64,000 nucleotides of DNA from Viscum album (lineage: Eukaryota > Streptophyta > Magnoliopsida > Santalales > Viscaceae). Below the pieces are notes generated by a model that ran no database searches, was not told the origin of the DNA, and worked only from the letters and a program-made list of their open reading frames with translations. Shown piece after piece: positions 51,201 through 62,739 of the stretch. The stretch's first letter is position 1; each line of letters starts with the position of its first letter. The stretch lies in assembly GCA_963277665.1 (NCBI GenBank), contig OY728137.1, forward strand, positions 1,170,648,670-1,170,712,669, written 5' to 3'. The translations under genes and the position numbers were made by a program.

Positions 51201-52485
51201 GTTACATCTCTCTGTATTTCCTTATCTTTTTTTGGGATCTATTTAGTCCTCTACTGAATGGTTGGTTGAGAAGTAATTTGTGAACGGTTTGAGGGACTTC
51301 CTTTTAGAGTTTCCCATTCCATCCTTTTCATGTCAATGAATACTAGATCGCTATCAATCCTTGTCATGGATATTGTTCATTGATCCTTTTTACTAAGAAT
51401 ATCATCCACCTTATTTACCTTTCTTGGATGTTAATAGACTGAAAAGTTATAATAATTGATCATATATAAACACCTTCATTAGTTCATATTGATTTACTTT
51501 TTTATGAATATATAATCGTGTATTTTATGATATAAATATATATATATATCACACTTTTCAATTTAGTTATTTTGTCACAACATCTGGAATTTGAAGATCA
51601 CTGCATTCAATTCGAGTTTATTGGTTTGGTGGTTCTTCTCATGGATATCCAATTGGTTATAGGAAAAGACTATAACTTTGTCATCTTTAATGATTAAAAA
51701 ACATAATATATTTTTAGACGTATCAAAATAAATGAAAAATCCTTCCCCACTATAGGGTAATGTGAGAACATGTGTGGTAATTAGTCTCATTACTAACTCT
51801 TCCAAGATTTCTTATCATTCACCATTCATGATAGAAATAACTCCCTTCTGAGTCAGCCTATATTTTGATATTGATAATCATAAGGCATTTTGAAAAAAAA
51901 TTATTATTGTAAAAATCTAGTATAAAGAAACAATGGATCTCTATCACATATATTTGTTTGGGAAACCATTCAACAACCAATATCTTCAATGGACCAACAT
52001 ATATCACTTTTATAGTGATAACATGCCCTAGGAATGTTAAATGAACCATATTATAATCAAAATTTATATACTTGTAAAGAAACGTTTCCATTTGGATGGT
52101 CTTCATATCTACATTCAAATGCTCATCAAGTTCCTACATGAATTTGGTGTAGATAAGAATATCTTCTAAAAATAATACTCTAAATATATTAAGGTAGTAT
52201 ATAAATAGTATATTTATTAATTCAATTAAGGTAATTTTATAATCATTGATTCCAAATGGAATTATTATAAATTCATAGTTCCCTCCCTTATATGAAAATA
52301 AATCATGGAGATATCCTTATTATTCACCTTTACATGATAATATCCTGATAGTAGACTGGCCTCAAATATGTACAAGGCTCTATAAATCTGATTAATCAAG
52401 TAGTAAATCTTTTCAGGAGGTTGAATTTTCTTTATTATGATCTTTGTCAAATTGAGAATCAATAAATAATTGAAAAGAGAACATT
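51201..52485 (-). pseudogene. Reverse transcriptase and RNase H, heavily decayed
   Basis: RT blocks on minus: YYLINQIYRALYIFEASLLS then GYYHVKVNNKDIS (52400-52290), and VHLTFLGHVITI, then VVEWFPKQIYV (52050-51945). RNase H follows at 51805-51575: TTHVLTLPYSGEGFFIYFDT with the catalytic Asp, SKNILCFLI, then QLDIHEKNHQTNKLELNAVI. The catalytic Y/F-x-DD block (about 52170) is not in a readable frame. Frameshifts separate the pieces. Confidence 0.75.
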
Positions 52486-52499
52486 AATTCTATTTTACA

Positions 52500-54010
52500 A
52501 AAAATGATATTTTATTAAATTATTTATCTTAAATAAAAATAATAACTTATTCCAAGTTATTTTTACATGTTAATAAATATTAACTATGGTACATTAATGT
52601 ATAAAATGATCTTTTATAATTAACTTATTGAACCATATATTGTAGAAATTTTTTTTTCATGATCCAGGTTAAAGCTTTTATTTTTGTGCGTTACATACAG
52701 TTGATTTAAAATTAATTTCAAAATTCAAGTGATTTTCATTTTCTTAATCAGATATTATATTTATAGTAAAGTGGTTCCATAATTTTTAATAAATAACCCA
52801 TAAATTTAGTCTTAATGGTTAAATTACATAGTCTAATAAACTAGTTACTTCAATAAAACATATATGATAAAATTGGGAAGTGTTGGAAGTTAAGGAACAA
52901 AATTATAATAGTGGACTTATTTTTTGTAGAGGATTTTATATACCATTATTCCCATTAAATAAATTATCTGTCCATTTTTGAAGAACATGAGGAATGGGAG
53001 ATCCAAATATGTATACCTTCTATATTTAAAAGAATGACACTCCACAACCATTATAAAATGAAAAGAACACTTCCCCTTACATATACCACTCAATAATTTT
53101 TTTCTCCACAATGAACTACTCAAATAGATCCAAAAAATCCATCCACCCTTTCTATAGGTCTCACTATGGGATTATTTCTATCCAAGTAATCTTTTGGTTG
53201 AAACCTAAAGAAGTTACCATAATATGAGGTAACATCCTTCCTCAAGATCTTTAGTTTTATTTCTCTCTTCATTATTTCAATTAACATTATTTAACTATTA
53301 TATAACAACAAATACATCCTCAATATACTGATATTTTGTTATGTTATTTTTTCTACCTAAAATAACACATGGGTTCATCTAATGGGTAATGAATATACTA
53401 TTATTGTGTACGATGAACTACTGCCTCATGAAACGAAGTTGTTCATATTTCCTTTACCACATGACATGGGTATTATTTTTTATGGAATCAATTTTATATA
53501 TGAAATATTTAATATTTATTATGTATTTCTATTTATTTAATTCTTTTACATGACATAACTTTTGACTTCTCATTTTCTGTAAATATGATAACATAGTTTG
53601 TGGAGATGGGGACTATCACCTCCTCAAAGTGATGTGAATCATTCACCAAATACATAGTACATATAAAAGATAGTTTAAATTAAAAATATTTAATTGAAAT
53701 TACATATATATGCTATTGATGATATAATTACCATTTTTGAATATAATATATCATTTTCTTTACTACCCATTTCACGCACAAAAAATTGATAACATCGGTC
53801 GAGGACATGTGAACTACTTCCTCCCCAACAAGAAGTGATTTCTTTCACATCATAAGAATTTTATATATAAATATATATGATTAAAAAAATTTATTTAAGA
53901 TATAATAATAATTCTGTAATTTTGTAGTGTTATATACAATCTTTACATAATGGTATCAAAAAATGAGAACATTTCTAAATTTTACAAATGACCTACAATT
54001 TTTTTATTAC
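52500..54010 (+). repeat. Copy C1 of the TATA plus 190-bp ladder repeat family
   Basis: Collinear with about 61060-62500 at an offset near 8.57 kb: gtaaagtggttccat (52763) with ccaaagtggctacat (61337), a TATA-like ttataaaat (53051) with ttataaat (61645), and catctaatgggtaa (53377) with catctaatggttaa (61958). Three ladder cores start at about 53414, 53609 and 53811 (spacing about 195 and 202). The left end abuts the truncated gypsy element. Confidence 0.65.
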
Positions 54011-55950
54011 AATAGTAGTTATTTTTCATAACAACATTTCATGATTTGTTTTAATAGTATAACTGACGTATAATATGACAATTATGTAATGATTATTATT
54101 ATAAAGAATTTTATATAATGACCCCTTTGTTCATAGTTTACCTACCAATTTCATTTTTAACACATAAACCGAATCTTGTCAAAATACTTCATGTAATCAT
54201 TATTTTTTTTATAGTGGATTAAAACACTATAATAAGGGAAATACAAGAAATGATAAAAACTAAAATGTTTATGAAGAAAGTACCTTATTAAAATATGTTT
54301 ATTATTCAAGAATATAATGATACACATGTCACGTTGGACTCAAGGTAAGATATTTCATCTACATTTACATTCCAATAAGAATTATTTTTTTATGCACCAA
54401 TTCAATTTTAGATGGTGTATATACTTCCCTAGGCCATTTTATATTTGGAATATCCTTCTTATAATGATATAATAAGTTACATTTAAATTTTTTCATGGAT
54501 ATTATGATTCAAATGTTTCAAAATGGTATGTGATACTTTGTAAATTTTAATGTATATTTTCCTCAAGAATGTTTTAATGATCATTAAATAGTATTTCCAT
54601 TTATTGAAATCAGAAATTGTTATTGTTACATTTCCTCTGTTGGGTAATTATTGATAAAACTATATTATTTATTCAATATGATTATTTTATGATAAAGGAT
54701 ATTATTTGTTAATTAAATTGATTATTCTAAAAATTAAGAATTCATTGGATTTCATATGTGACAGTAAAGGAACAATATAACCTCTTTATGCATCAATGGT
54801 TTCATGGGAAAACAATGTATTGATTTTGTAGGGGTGTTACGAATTTATTATCTTCTTGGCATAAAGCATTTATAATACTAGATTTGCAGCATGATGCCTT
54901 GAGATTATAAGATTCTTCGAAAAAATCCTCGAATGTTTTATATTCCAAGCATGAAGCCTCAATGTTATGTTTTTGATATCCATAATTATGTATTCCATCA
55001 TTATGTATTTAGTTATTTTTCCAGTTTATTATTTGACTAGTTATAATATCCATGATAATGTTCTGTTCCCATATTATTTAATAAATGTAATTTGTTTTAG
55101 TTATCTACACTCCTATATTGATTATTCATTATCAATTTATCTTAATGTAATGGTTTACTAGTTATTTAGCCATATATGTTGATTTATTCTCAATTATTCA
55201 TTATTTATTCCACTTTACATACCCTTATTGAGTGTTTTATGTCACCCTTATTATATTTATTTTCCCCTTGTTATGAATGAAAATACATTGAATGAGTTTC
55301 ATATATGAATTTTATATCATTTTATTATGTTTAATATTTTAATTTATATTATCCCAAGGTATTATGGGTATCATGTTTTTAATATGGCATCTAAAAATTG
55401 CAAGACTAGTTAGTCTTTTAGGATTTGATTCCTTGTCATAATGCCTATGTAATAAAATAATTCACTGGATGCAAGATTATAGGGTTAGGTAATTAATCTA
55501 TTAATGTAATCCATGAATGTTTACCCTATAAATTAATGTGTTTTATTAAATCAATTGATTAATTTTATAAACATTTAATCAATCCTCCAAAAAATATATT
55601 GTATTTTAATGTTTTAAAATCAATTATTTATAAATATGAATCACTTTGACATCATTAATGGATTTATTTTAATTACTTTTGTTCTTGAACATATTACATA
55701 TTGAAATCCTCCTCAATTTGGTCTAGAATCATGGTTAAAATCCAGGGAATGATTTTTTATTTATAATAATTTATTAAATAGTGTCTAAAACTAATGATTA
55801 GACATTAATAATAAACTCCCTTTTATTAAATATACCAAACTAACATAACATCCCCCTTCACAAATAACCCTTTTTATAATTATTTTCCTACACTATTACC
55901 ACTCTAGATCCCTCCCACGGTTCATTGAATCACATAAGAAGCTCATAACA
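54011..55950. other. Unassigned AT-rich DNA with a small local repeat
   Basis: No gene. gcatgatgcctt (54889) and gcatgaagcctc (54949) form a 60-bp-spaced near-repeat, with a weaker relative at 54859. Otherwise nothing was recognised. Confidence 0.4.
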
Positions 55951-56350
55951 AGCAATTAAAAGCGGACAGTCAATGTAATAGATATCTCTACTTTTATTCA
56001 TTCAAGCACATTCATTGTATTTATCCATTTGAATCTCAATTCCTTTTTTTATTTATTTAAGATGAAAATAGTATTATAAATTGGATGTTCTAATGATGAG
56101 AGATTGTTTATCCCATCCTATTATGACCTTTATATATGTAGGTACAATGTTGTAGTATGGGATTCTCTCATCCTACTCTTTATTCAAGCACATTTTTATA
56201 TTATTCATTTGATGTCCAATTTTTCAAGTTGGTATATGTTTCATCAAATTCCACTAACATTAATTATTTTTCCTAAAAAAATAGACACCCATTTCACTCT
56301 CATTCACCCCTTCTATAATTATTTATATAAAATTTTTATTCAGTAAAAAT
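55951..56350 (+). repeat. Possible two-unit repeat with about 186-bp spacing
   Basis: attcattcaagcacattc (about 55997) and tttattcaagcacatttt (about 56181) are followed by similar bases (ttatccatttgaatctcaat and ttattcatttgatgtccaat). The period is close to that of the ladder and tandem arrays elsewhere in the window. The 80-codon open frame across it (56104-56346) is biased and not a supported gene. Confidence 0.35.
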
Positions 56351-59300
56351 TATCCTATGATTTTCCAAGACAGGAATTTCAATTTTGAATACCTATCTCT
56401 ATTTTCAATCCTGGTTATTCACAAAGTTGTTCATATCCTTCTTTGTTTTTGTATTTATATGTATATAAACCACACTCCATAATCATGGGGTAAAAATTAA
56501 AGAATTAAATCATTATGTTGTATGATCTATATGGAACACATATACATATAACATGATGTGAACGTGATGGTTATCCCTATAATTATATAGGCCTTCATTG
56601 AATTGGGAAATTGTGTAATGTTTTCATCTCAGGATACAACGTCTATGGTAAACATGAGGTTATCTTAATCACACTATGTTATTTTGTCTTGGAAACTATC
56701 CTGGATTTATGTTTATGATGTCATGTTTTATGTTGTTTCCCCATTTCTATATTTCCTTTTATTTATTAGGTTATATCATTACTCATTGTTCATGATTTTG
56801 ATTCTCACCTCACTTCTGTTACCTTGAAGTGACTCTTGGATCACTTGTACTACTTTACTTCATAGAATGATTTTTATTCCCTTTTAGGGATATAAATCTC
56901 ACCCACCTCTTATATACATCCCTAAGTTATCTCATATAGTTTTAGAATATCTAATGAATATAATGGCATATTATTGGATTTTTTTAATAATGAGGTTGTA
57001 GACATATTTTATACTAATTTTATATGTACCAAATTTACCAAATAAATTATACCTAATGGTATTATAGAGTTATATTATGTGTACCATTATGTATAAATTC
57101 ATGAAATAAAGTGTTTTGAAAATATAAGTTTAAATTTTTTTCATTCCCAATGAGCCCTAGGGAAACCATCCTTGGCTACCCAGTCCACATATTTTAACTC
57201 AACTCCTACTCATGGATTCATGTTAGCTCATATGACACCCTCACCCCATGGATACATATCCCCCAAGTGATCCTAATACACAAAAGTTCTTATGAGAATA
57301 TTTTCAAAGAAAAAAAACCACAACATTGTCTTTTCTGTTCCACCTAAGGCATCCTTGGTCCTAGACTATTTTTATAATCCTATCAAAAATGAATGTATTA
57401 GAAAATCATGAATAATAATTTTTTTGTATTTGTATTACTCAGACCATATTCCACTATTATGGAGTCAGCACCTAGGATAATCTCTACACATTCCCATCCT
57501 AGCCCATAAATGCCTCATCTAACTTTGTACCTCCCCTTGATCTCCACATTCGTTATATAAAAAAATACATAAATATTTATAAACATTGATAATGTATTCT
57601 TCAATAAAATCTACATATATTTTTACTATAGAAATCATCAGGTATCATCATCAATCTAAAACCTCCCAAAACATCTCTCATTAATCCTTTTGGATCCTAA
57701 TTTTTCCATTAAAAGAAAATTACCCATAATTTATTCCCAATTTCACTATAATATACTGAGATTTTATACAAAAAACTATGTTCAATTTTGTGTATGAAAA
57801 ACATTGGGAAATAATATTATTAAATATGACAGATAAAACCATTTAGTTAAATTTTTATGTATGAATATAATCTAAAAATATATGACATACATAAAAATGT
57901 CCTAATGATTGTAAATTTATTGATTAATTTTTAGTAAATATGTACTCAATTCTTATTATATAGATTTTATTCTTTAAAAATAAATATTGTTAAAAAATTA
58001 TTTTAATTTATTTTTTTAGAATACATAATAAATAATTTTCTGAAATTATTTTAAATTTGTTTTATAAAATTAGTTTCATTTTTTGATTCAAAATTCAAAA
58101 ATTTTATTATAATTTTTTTTTAAAATTTTCTAAAAAGACTAAATATTCAAGGAATACAGAAAAATTATGCTTTTATTGGAAATTGTATTTTATTTTTGTG
58201 TATATAAAACTAATATTAAATTTTGATTTAGTTTTAAAATTTATTTACTATGTTTTTTATGAAATATAATCAATCTGATGGTCTTGAAATGAATTTTATA
58301 CTTTCATTTAATTTAAGAATAGTTTATTCTTAAAAATGCATTTGTCTAAAAAATTGTTTTTTTCCTTTGGTTTTTTCAGTTTATTTCTAAATAAAATTAT
58401 TAATATTATTTACTATGAATATTGAAAATTTTATTCCATATTTGGAATCAGAAATTATAAATTTTCTGAATATACCCATTTATATTTCATAATTATGAAT
58501 TTAAACCATAGTAAATTTATGACAACTTGGTTGTGGTAAATTAGGTAAATAATGTTAATAATAATATGATAATGACTCAAAATATGACCTTAAATCTTGT
58601 AATCACATTATTCTATGAATATATACCATCCCTAAAATTTAAATTTTGATAATGTGAAATTTTTTTAATTATAGCGAGATGTTGAACATTATATTATTTT
58701 ATGTATACATAAGTAAAAAATTTCATTCTATTTTATTCATTATATCTATATTTTTTAAATTCGGTTAAACAGAGGATGTTTCAATTTAATAAAATTAAAA
58801 TTAAATATAAATAAATTATTTTATCATGGTAATTTATTTTTAATTTTTACTGATGAAATAATTACATTAAGTGTTTAGGTGACAATTAGACACTAATTAT
58901 TCCATTAATAGAGAAAATATATTTTAAAAATATAAAAAGTTATATAATTTGATTGAAGTAATGTGTAGTAATATTTTAGTAGAAAAATATTAAATATTAT
59001 ATATGTTTGAAATCATTATTTTAAAATTACTTTTTTATATGTTTTTAATGTGGAATTAGTTGAACAAAACCAAAAATGATACTAACGATATAATATATTA
59101 AATATTTTTTAAAGACATAGTATTCATAAAATTACATAGCTATCCAAGGTATTTAGAAAAGGATTTAAATATCATACATGGTAAATTTATGGTCCAATAT
59201 TCCTTTTTTAGTAACTATATTGACCCAAAATGTGTAAAAACATTATTATCATGGAAATTGTCATCAAATATATATACGGGTTAAAAAAGATTATGGGAGA

Positions 59301-59439
59301 ATCGTTTTCTAAAAAAAATAAAATTTTATTTCATGAGTTTATTTATAAAAATATTCATATTATATTTTTATATTACTAATTATTACTCGATTTAAACATG
59401 AAAATTAATTTATATTATTTAAATATTTATTGAAATTAC
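56351..59439. other. Unassigned AT-rich DNA
   Basis: No gene or repeat was recognised in about 3 kb. 57150-57760 is C over G on plus. 57800-59400 is among the most AT-rich parts of the window. Confidence 0.4.
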
Positions 59440-60203
59440 AAAGTGCCCATTCCCTCATTTATAAACAAGAACCTCCTCTCCCATTTTATTCAAATATAAA
59501 AATCCATTTTGTTTGGGAAATTTTTAACCATGTTTTTTCATAATATTTCTCTCCATATTTGAGAGGTATTAATTTTTTCATAATACCGACCTTAGAGTTC
59601 ATATGTGGTAATGAAAGAAGATTGTATAATGAAGTGGTATATTGCATAACCGAGCCATTTCATTTTTTTCACATCATTAAAATATTCTCTAACCATAATT
59701 AAATAATAAATTTAGTATACTGATTATACTAGGATATTGTGAAGTTAGTTTCATAACTTATACCTATCTCTAACCTCTATTAAATTAAAATTGTATTCAT
59801 CATCTCTGTGTATGGCGGACTATAGCCTCGTAGTGAGATTTAATTCATTATCCATCATCACCTCTCAAGGATAGCTATAATGATGGATTTAATATATATA
59901 TATATATGAAATTAATATGAATATTTAATTATGTAGAATTATTATATCATCTATTTTCTTGAATTTCAATAAACATAAAAATGATAAAGTCATTCGTGCA
60001 TACATATGGACTACTATCTCCTCATTGTGATACATCTCTTTTTCTTCACCACATCAGATGGATGGTATATAAAATATTATTTAATGAAATCATATGTAAT
60101 TTATGATTTTATTGTCATTGATGAAAACTAAAATAATGCTCATCTTTTTCAATAATGATCACTAAAAATGGAAATATTACTCATGCGTACGTACAACCTA
60201 GCA
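59440..60203 (+). repeat. Copy D of the TATA plus 190-bp ladder repeat family (truncated)
   Basis: A TATA-like tttataaac (59458-59466) with a pyrimidine-rich leader is followed by ladder cores at 59817 (ggactatagcctcgtag) and 60008 (ggactactatctcctca), 191 apart, then the start of a third unit (gcgtacgtacaaccta, 60185-60200). Similarity to 62376-62390 stops abruptly at about 60203, where an LTR-like TGTAACACCCC begins. Confidence 0.55.
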
Positions 60204-61060
60204 TGTAACACCCCAGGTAAATAAAGAATATGACATTTTTATATTTATCCCTATTTGTGAATAAAATGTTAATATTAATTTAAATGGAACGCTATGCTCG
60301 ATGTCTTACCCAATGCACAAAAATGAGTTCCTTTGAAATCTTACATTGCACTCTAATAATAAAATAATTTTATTTTAAATTGTAGTTAACAACTAGCCAT
60401 TGTAATGATGGGAATGAACAGAAATAACTACAAAATGATTACATATGTTGGTTAAATATTTTTACATTGAGCCAATAAATGTTAGAGGCTTGAAATGCTA
60501 ATGAATCCAATTTTAAGCATAAATCTTCTAATATTCATTAAAAGGGTGATTAACCGCCTTTTGAAGGAGAAACCTTTTTAAATATACTTTGTACTATTTT
60601 ATATGTTGTATCTAACAAAATAAAATCCTTCTTTAGAATCTGGACATCAAAATTTACTTTGTGTAAATTTTTGTTATTTTTCCGATAAAGATAATTTTTA
60701 GTGAAAAATGTTGCATTTTAATTCAAAACCTACTTTTAATATAATTTATTTGTGTGGATAGATTATCTTTTTAATTGATATTAATGTGTATCTAGAATAT
60801 ATTTTTACCATTTAATCCAATGGCGGTCATTGAATTAATTTCACATTGAAATTTGACTTAAACTAGTGTCAATCTTTTAATAGATATTGTTTCTTAAAAC
60901 ACACTATTTGTTTTGACAGCCGGAATGAATTATGAAATTAATTAATGAAACTTATATATTTTTATTTTTTTAAAATAGACATAATTTTTGAATTCGGAAT
61001 ATCAAATATAGCTTAGGGTGAATTTTGGTATATTTCTGAATAACTTCAATTTTTTATGAA
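60204..61060. other. Unassigned, possible LTR start
   Basis: tgtaacaccccaggtaa at 60204 resembles the usual 5' terminus of plant gypsy LTRs and interrupts copy D. I could not find a matching second LTR or an end. The rest is AT-rich without a gene. Confidence 0.3.
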
Positions 61061-61395
61061 TAGTGAAACCACTAAGTGGTAGTTAAAGAAACTGATTTTT
61101 CATTTAAATGAAACTTTACCACATCACAGGGTCATAAATAAAATAATTTATTTAATGTATAAAAATTATAAAAAAATATCATGATGTAGGAAATATTTTT
61201 ATCTTTCTAATAAATAATTATAGTAAAAAATATGACATCTATAACCCCATGTAAAAATTGTTTTAGTAAAACAGTACATGTTTGTGACATTTTAATTTTA
61301 ACTTTAAATAAAATGTTATTAATTTCATCATCCAACCAAAGTGGCTACATGGGGTCCGCAAGTTGACCCATGGATTTTCTTGGTCTTCCATGACT

Positions 61396-61520
61396 CATCC
61401 AATAAGTGTAGGACATGTGTCAAGGTCATTTCATATTATGATAACATTATCTTTACCTTAAATAAAATGATAAGATATGGTGAAATATAAGTCCTACACT
61501 TGTCAAAAACCTATTGGATG
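61396..61520. repeat. Inverted repeat upstream of the C2 TATA box
   Basis: aagtgtaggac (61404-61414) pairs exactly with gtcctacactt (61491-61501). Outside it, catccaata (61396-61404) pairs exactly with tattggatg (61512-61520), with 10 extra bases on the right arm. The centre lies about 190 bases before the TATA box, where a regulatory dyad might sit. Confidence 0.7.
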
Positions 61521-61644
61521 GGTGGATTTCAAAACCTTATCACCTTAGCCTCGAAATATATCCTTTTGGGACCTCTAAAATCAGAAAATCGTTTTATAAT
61601 AAAGTAATATTTTAAAACGTTCCAAGAGTTCCACTCCTCTTCTC

Positions 61645-61652
61645 TTATAAAT
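61645..61652 (+). promoter_or_regulatory. TATA box of copy C2
   Basis: ttataaat is followed by a C- and A-rich start region (ggcccccacatctaccacc), typical of plant or LTR promoters. Equivalent boxes occur in copies C1 (53051), D (59458) and, weaker, E (7207). Confidence 0.5.
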
Positions 61653-62500
61653 GGCCCCCACATCTACCACCTTACCCACACCTCTCAAGCCATTGCCTCA
61701 TCCAACCCCTACACATTTCATATATCCACATCCCTCTCTTCACCATTGAAGCCTCACCTCTGGCAGAATGCCCTTCAAGAAACCCTTTTGCTTCAAACCA
61801 AGAGGAGTTACCCGATTTAAAGGTAATGTCTTCACTTGTGTTCTTTTGTTTTATTTTGGTTCTCCAAACCCATAACTCTTTTTATTCCTTTATTTTGTAA
61901 CAAAACCTGTAGGATGTTGTTATGTGATGTATTCGAGCTACACTTACACTCACCTTCATCTAATGGTTAAAGAACATACTATTTCTGTGGATGGCGAATT
62001 ACTGCCTCACGAAACAATGATTGTTCAATCTTATCTTAACTCATTTCAGGGTGGCCATTATGATGTAACTGTATTTTATATATGATATATATAGTATATA
62101 TGTTTCCTAAATGTTTCTGTATTTTATATTTAAAACATTCCTTTATGCTTTGCTTGTTTTGAAAATGCGATAATTTCATATGAGGAAGTGTGGACTACTG
62201 CCCCCTCAAGAGATTGACTCGTTCATGCAATACATGAAATGTATAAAGAATGAAATTAATGAACTTATGTGACCTATATAAAATATATATTATACTGGAA
62301 TTATAATATATATATATCTCTCTCAATTATTTTTAATTCCATTAATATGACAAAGAAATGAAAGTAGCGTTAATGCGTACGTATGACCTACCGTCTCCAC
62401 GAACGGTGAATTTCATTTTATCTCCAAATGTTATGGAATAGTATAAAATGAATATTTACTGGACATATATGATATTTAAATCATTAATACTATTCTGGAG

Positions 62501-62739
62501 ATTATGTACTTATAACTACATGGACAATTTTTTTCAAACAAGTTCATTTTTGACTCCTGTACCAAACATCGACAAAAACATCTAATATGAACTCCCATAA
62601 TTAACTAATTATTATAACATTATAATATGTCATATGAATTGAATAATAAACTTTAATGTAGGTCCTTATGAAATTATAAATTAAAAAAAGTTTATTATTT
62701 ATGAATATAAAGAAACGAACAAGACAACTCGGACGTGAG
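62501..62739. other. Spacer between the C2 ladder and the 200-bp array
   Basis: No gene. It ends with a short GC-richer piece (caagacaactcggacgtgag, 62719-62738) that runs straight into the first array unit. Confidence 0.4.

Larger units (their letters stand above)
47344..52490 (-). mobile_element. Second, older gypsy element, truncated (LTR plus pol)
   Basis: On the minus strand it has the same order as the 12-22 kb element: LTR 47344-49801, polypurine tract, chromodomain and integrase (about 49830-51200), RNase H (51805-51575) and RT (52462-51858). It is clearly related to that element but far more decayed. Nothing upstream of RT is present: at about 52490 it gives way to a copy of the TATA-ladder repeat, so gag, protease and the other LTR are missing or displaced. 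It begins inside a plus-strand RT relic, implying nested insertion. Confidence 0.82.
61061..62500 (+). repeat. Copy C2, best-preserved TATA plus 190-bp ladder repeat
   Basis: Order on plus: an inverted repeat (61396-61520), TATA (61645), a pyrimidine-rich leader, a short frame from ATG at 61768 (18 codons) ending at a splice-donor-like AAAG/GTAATG (GT at 61823), then ladder cores at 61996, 62192 and 62384 (spacing 196 and 192). This layout looks like an LTR promoter and leader, or a repeated gene 5' end. It belongs to a four-copy family, so I favour the LTR of an unidentified element whose body may lie to the right. The short frame is not supported as a gene. Confidence 0.6.

Noticed and set aside
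47344..54700. Full-length second gypsy element with two LTRs
   Set aside because: No second LTR, gag or protease could be found right of 52490, where the ladder repeat begins instead.
52500..62500. C1 and C2 as the two LTRs of one element
   Set aside because: The offset is constant, but a third copy (D) lies between them, no pol remnants were seen in 54-61 kb, and ladder spacing differs. Separate insertions are at least as likely, so no element was called.
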